The notes beneath the pieces were generated by a model that made no database searches, was not told the DNA's origin, and saw only the letters and a list, made by a program, of their open reading frames with translations. From assembly GCA_028713595.1 (NCBI GenBank), contig JAQTNZ010000179.1, positions 1 to 5,932 on the forward strand: DNA of 5,932 nt. The letters are read 5' to 3'. Within the stretch, counting starts at the first letter, position 1. The number at the start of each line of letters is the position of its first letter. Both the position numbers and the translations under genes were made by a program. The DNA is from Methylovulum sp. (lineage in GTDB: Bacteria; Pseudomonadota; Gammaproteobacteria; Methylococcales; Methylomonadaceae). This document shows, piece by piece, positions 5,793-5,932 of this stretch.

Positions 5793-5932
5793 ATGAAACA
5801 GGTCGCTTCGTTAAAATACGGTGTCATTTTTAAAAAAGCCTTTTCCCAGCCGGACATCTTCACCGCGTTTGTCAAAGCCGTGTTAGGCGTAGAGCTGGAA
5901 ATTGACCGTGTGGAAACCGAAAAATCTTTTAA
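5793..5932 (+). CDS. N-terminus of a PD-(D/E)XK nuclease family transposase/Rpn-like protein (partial)
   Basis: Forty-six codons are visible before the window ends. The peptide starts MKQVASLKYGVIFKKAFSQP and continues through DIFTAFVKAVLGVELEIDRV to ETEKSF. This pattern (YGVIFKKAF, then FTAFV, LG, and VETEKSF) is what I recall as the N-terminus of the bacterial PD-(D/E)XK nuclease proteins annotated as transposases or recombination-promoting (Rpn-like) nucleases. The catalytic D...ExK residues would lie to the right of the edge, so activity cannot be judged. The ATG at 5793 has AGG six bases upstream; no earlier start fits the family pattern better. It sits just after palindromic repeat DNA and downstream of yebC, which fits a mobile or lineage-specific gene. 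An unrelated protein of unknown function remains possible. Confidence 0.65.
   Translation, partial: MKQVASLKYGVIFKKAFSQPDIFTAFVKAVLGVELEIDRVETEKSF

Noticed and set aside
1..5932. CRISPR array, tRNA or rRNA genes, known riboswitch
   Set aside because: No regularly spaced direct repeats, no cloverleaf or rRNA-like stretch, and no riboswitch consensus recognised on either strand.

Overview
The window looks like a piece of chromosome from a gammaproteobacterium of moderate GC content. Protein style, heavy use of TTG leucine codons and the large amount of palindromic intergenic repeat DNA make a methanotroph-like lineage (Methylococcales) my best guess. That placement rests on recalled resemblance only and is held at low to moderate confidence.

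Layout from left to right: the end of a structured interspersed repeat (copy A, 1-157); an AT-rich leader; a TauE/SafE (TSUP) membrane transporter on +, whose last ~35 residues are encoded by repeat DNA; a perfect palindrome at 1218-1248 that supplies the stop codons of both that gene and the convergent gene; a sulfotransferase-like gene on -; a 403-base divergent gap filled by a second, more complete copy of the repeat (copy B, with an extra hairpin module in front); then a + strand run of serA, serB and yebC; a 213-base gap with another palindromic repeat; and the first 46 codons of a PD-(D/E)XK nuclease/transposase-type gene that runs off the right edge.

How the genes work together: serA and serB overlap by four bases (ATGA) and encode the first and last steps of the phosphorylated serine pathway, so they are almost certainly co-expressed. 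The middle enzyme (SerC) is not here. yebC follows after 64 bases with a good ribosome binding site and no visible terminator between, so it may be on the same transcript although its job (translation of difficult motifs and/or transcription control) is unrelated. The transporter and the sulfotransferase are convergent, not an operon. Both touch sulfur chemistry by family, but a joint pathway is only a possibility.

The most notable signal is not a gene. The two copies of the intergenic repeat fold into the same branched structure, and in one hairpin all three base-pair differences between the copies are compensated on both arms, with the loop and a bulged A kept. This suggests selection on a folded RNA or single-stranded DNA. 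Both copies lie in the same orientation about 90-115 bases upstream of a start codon.
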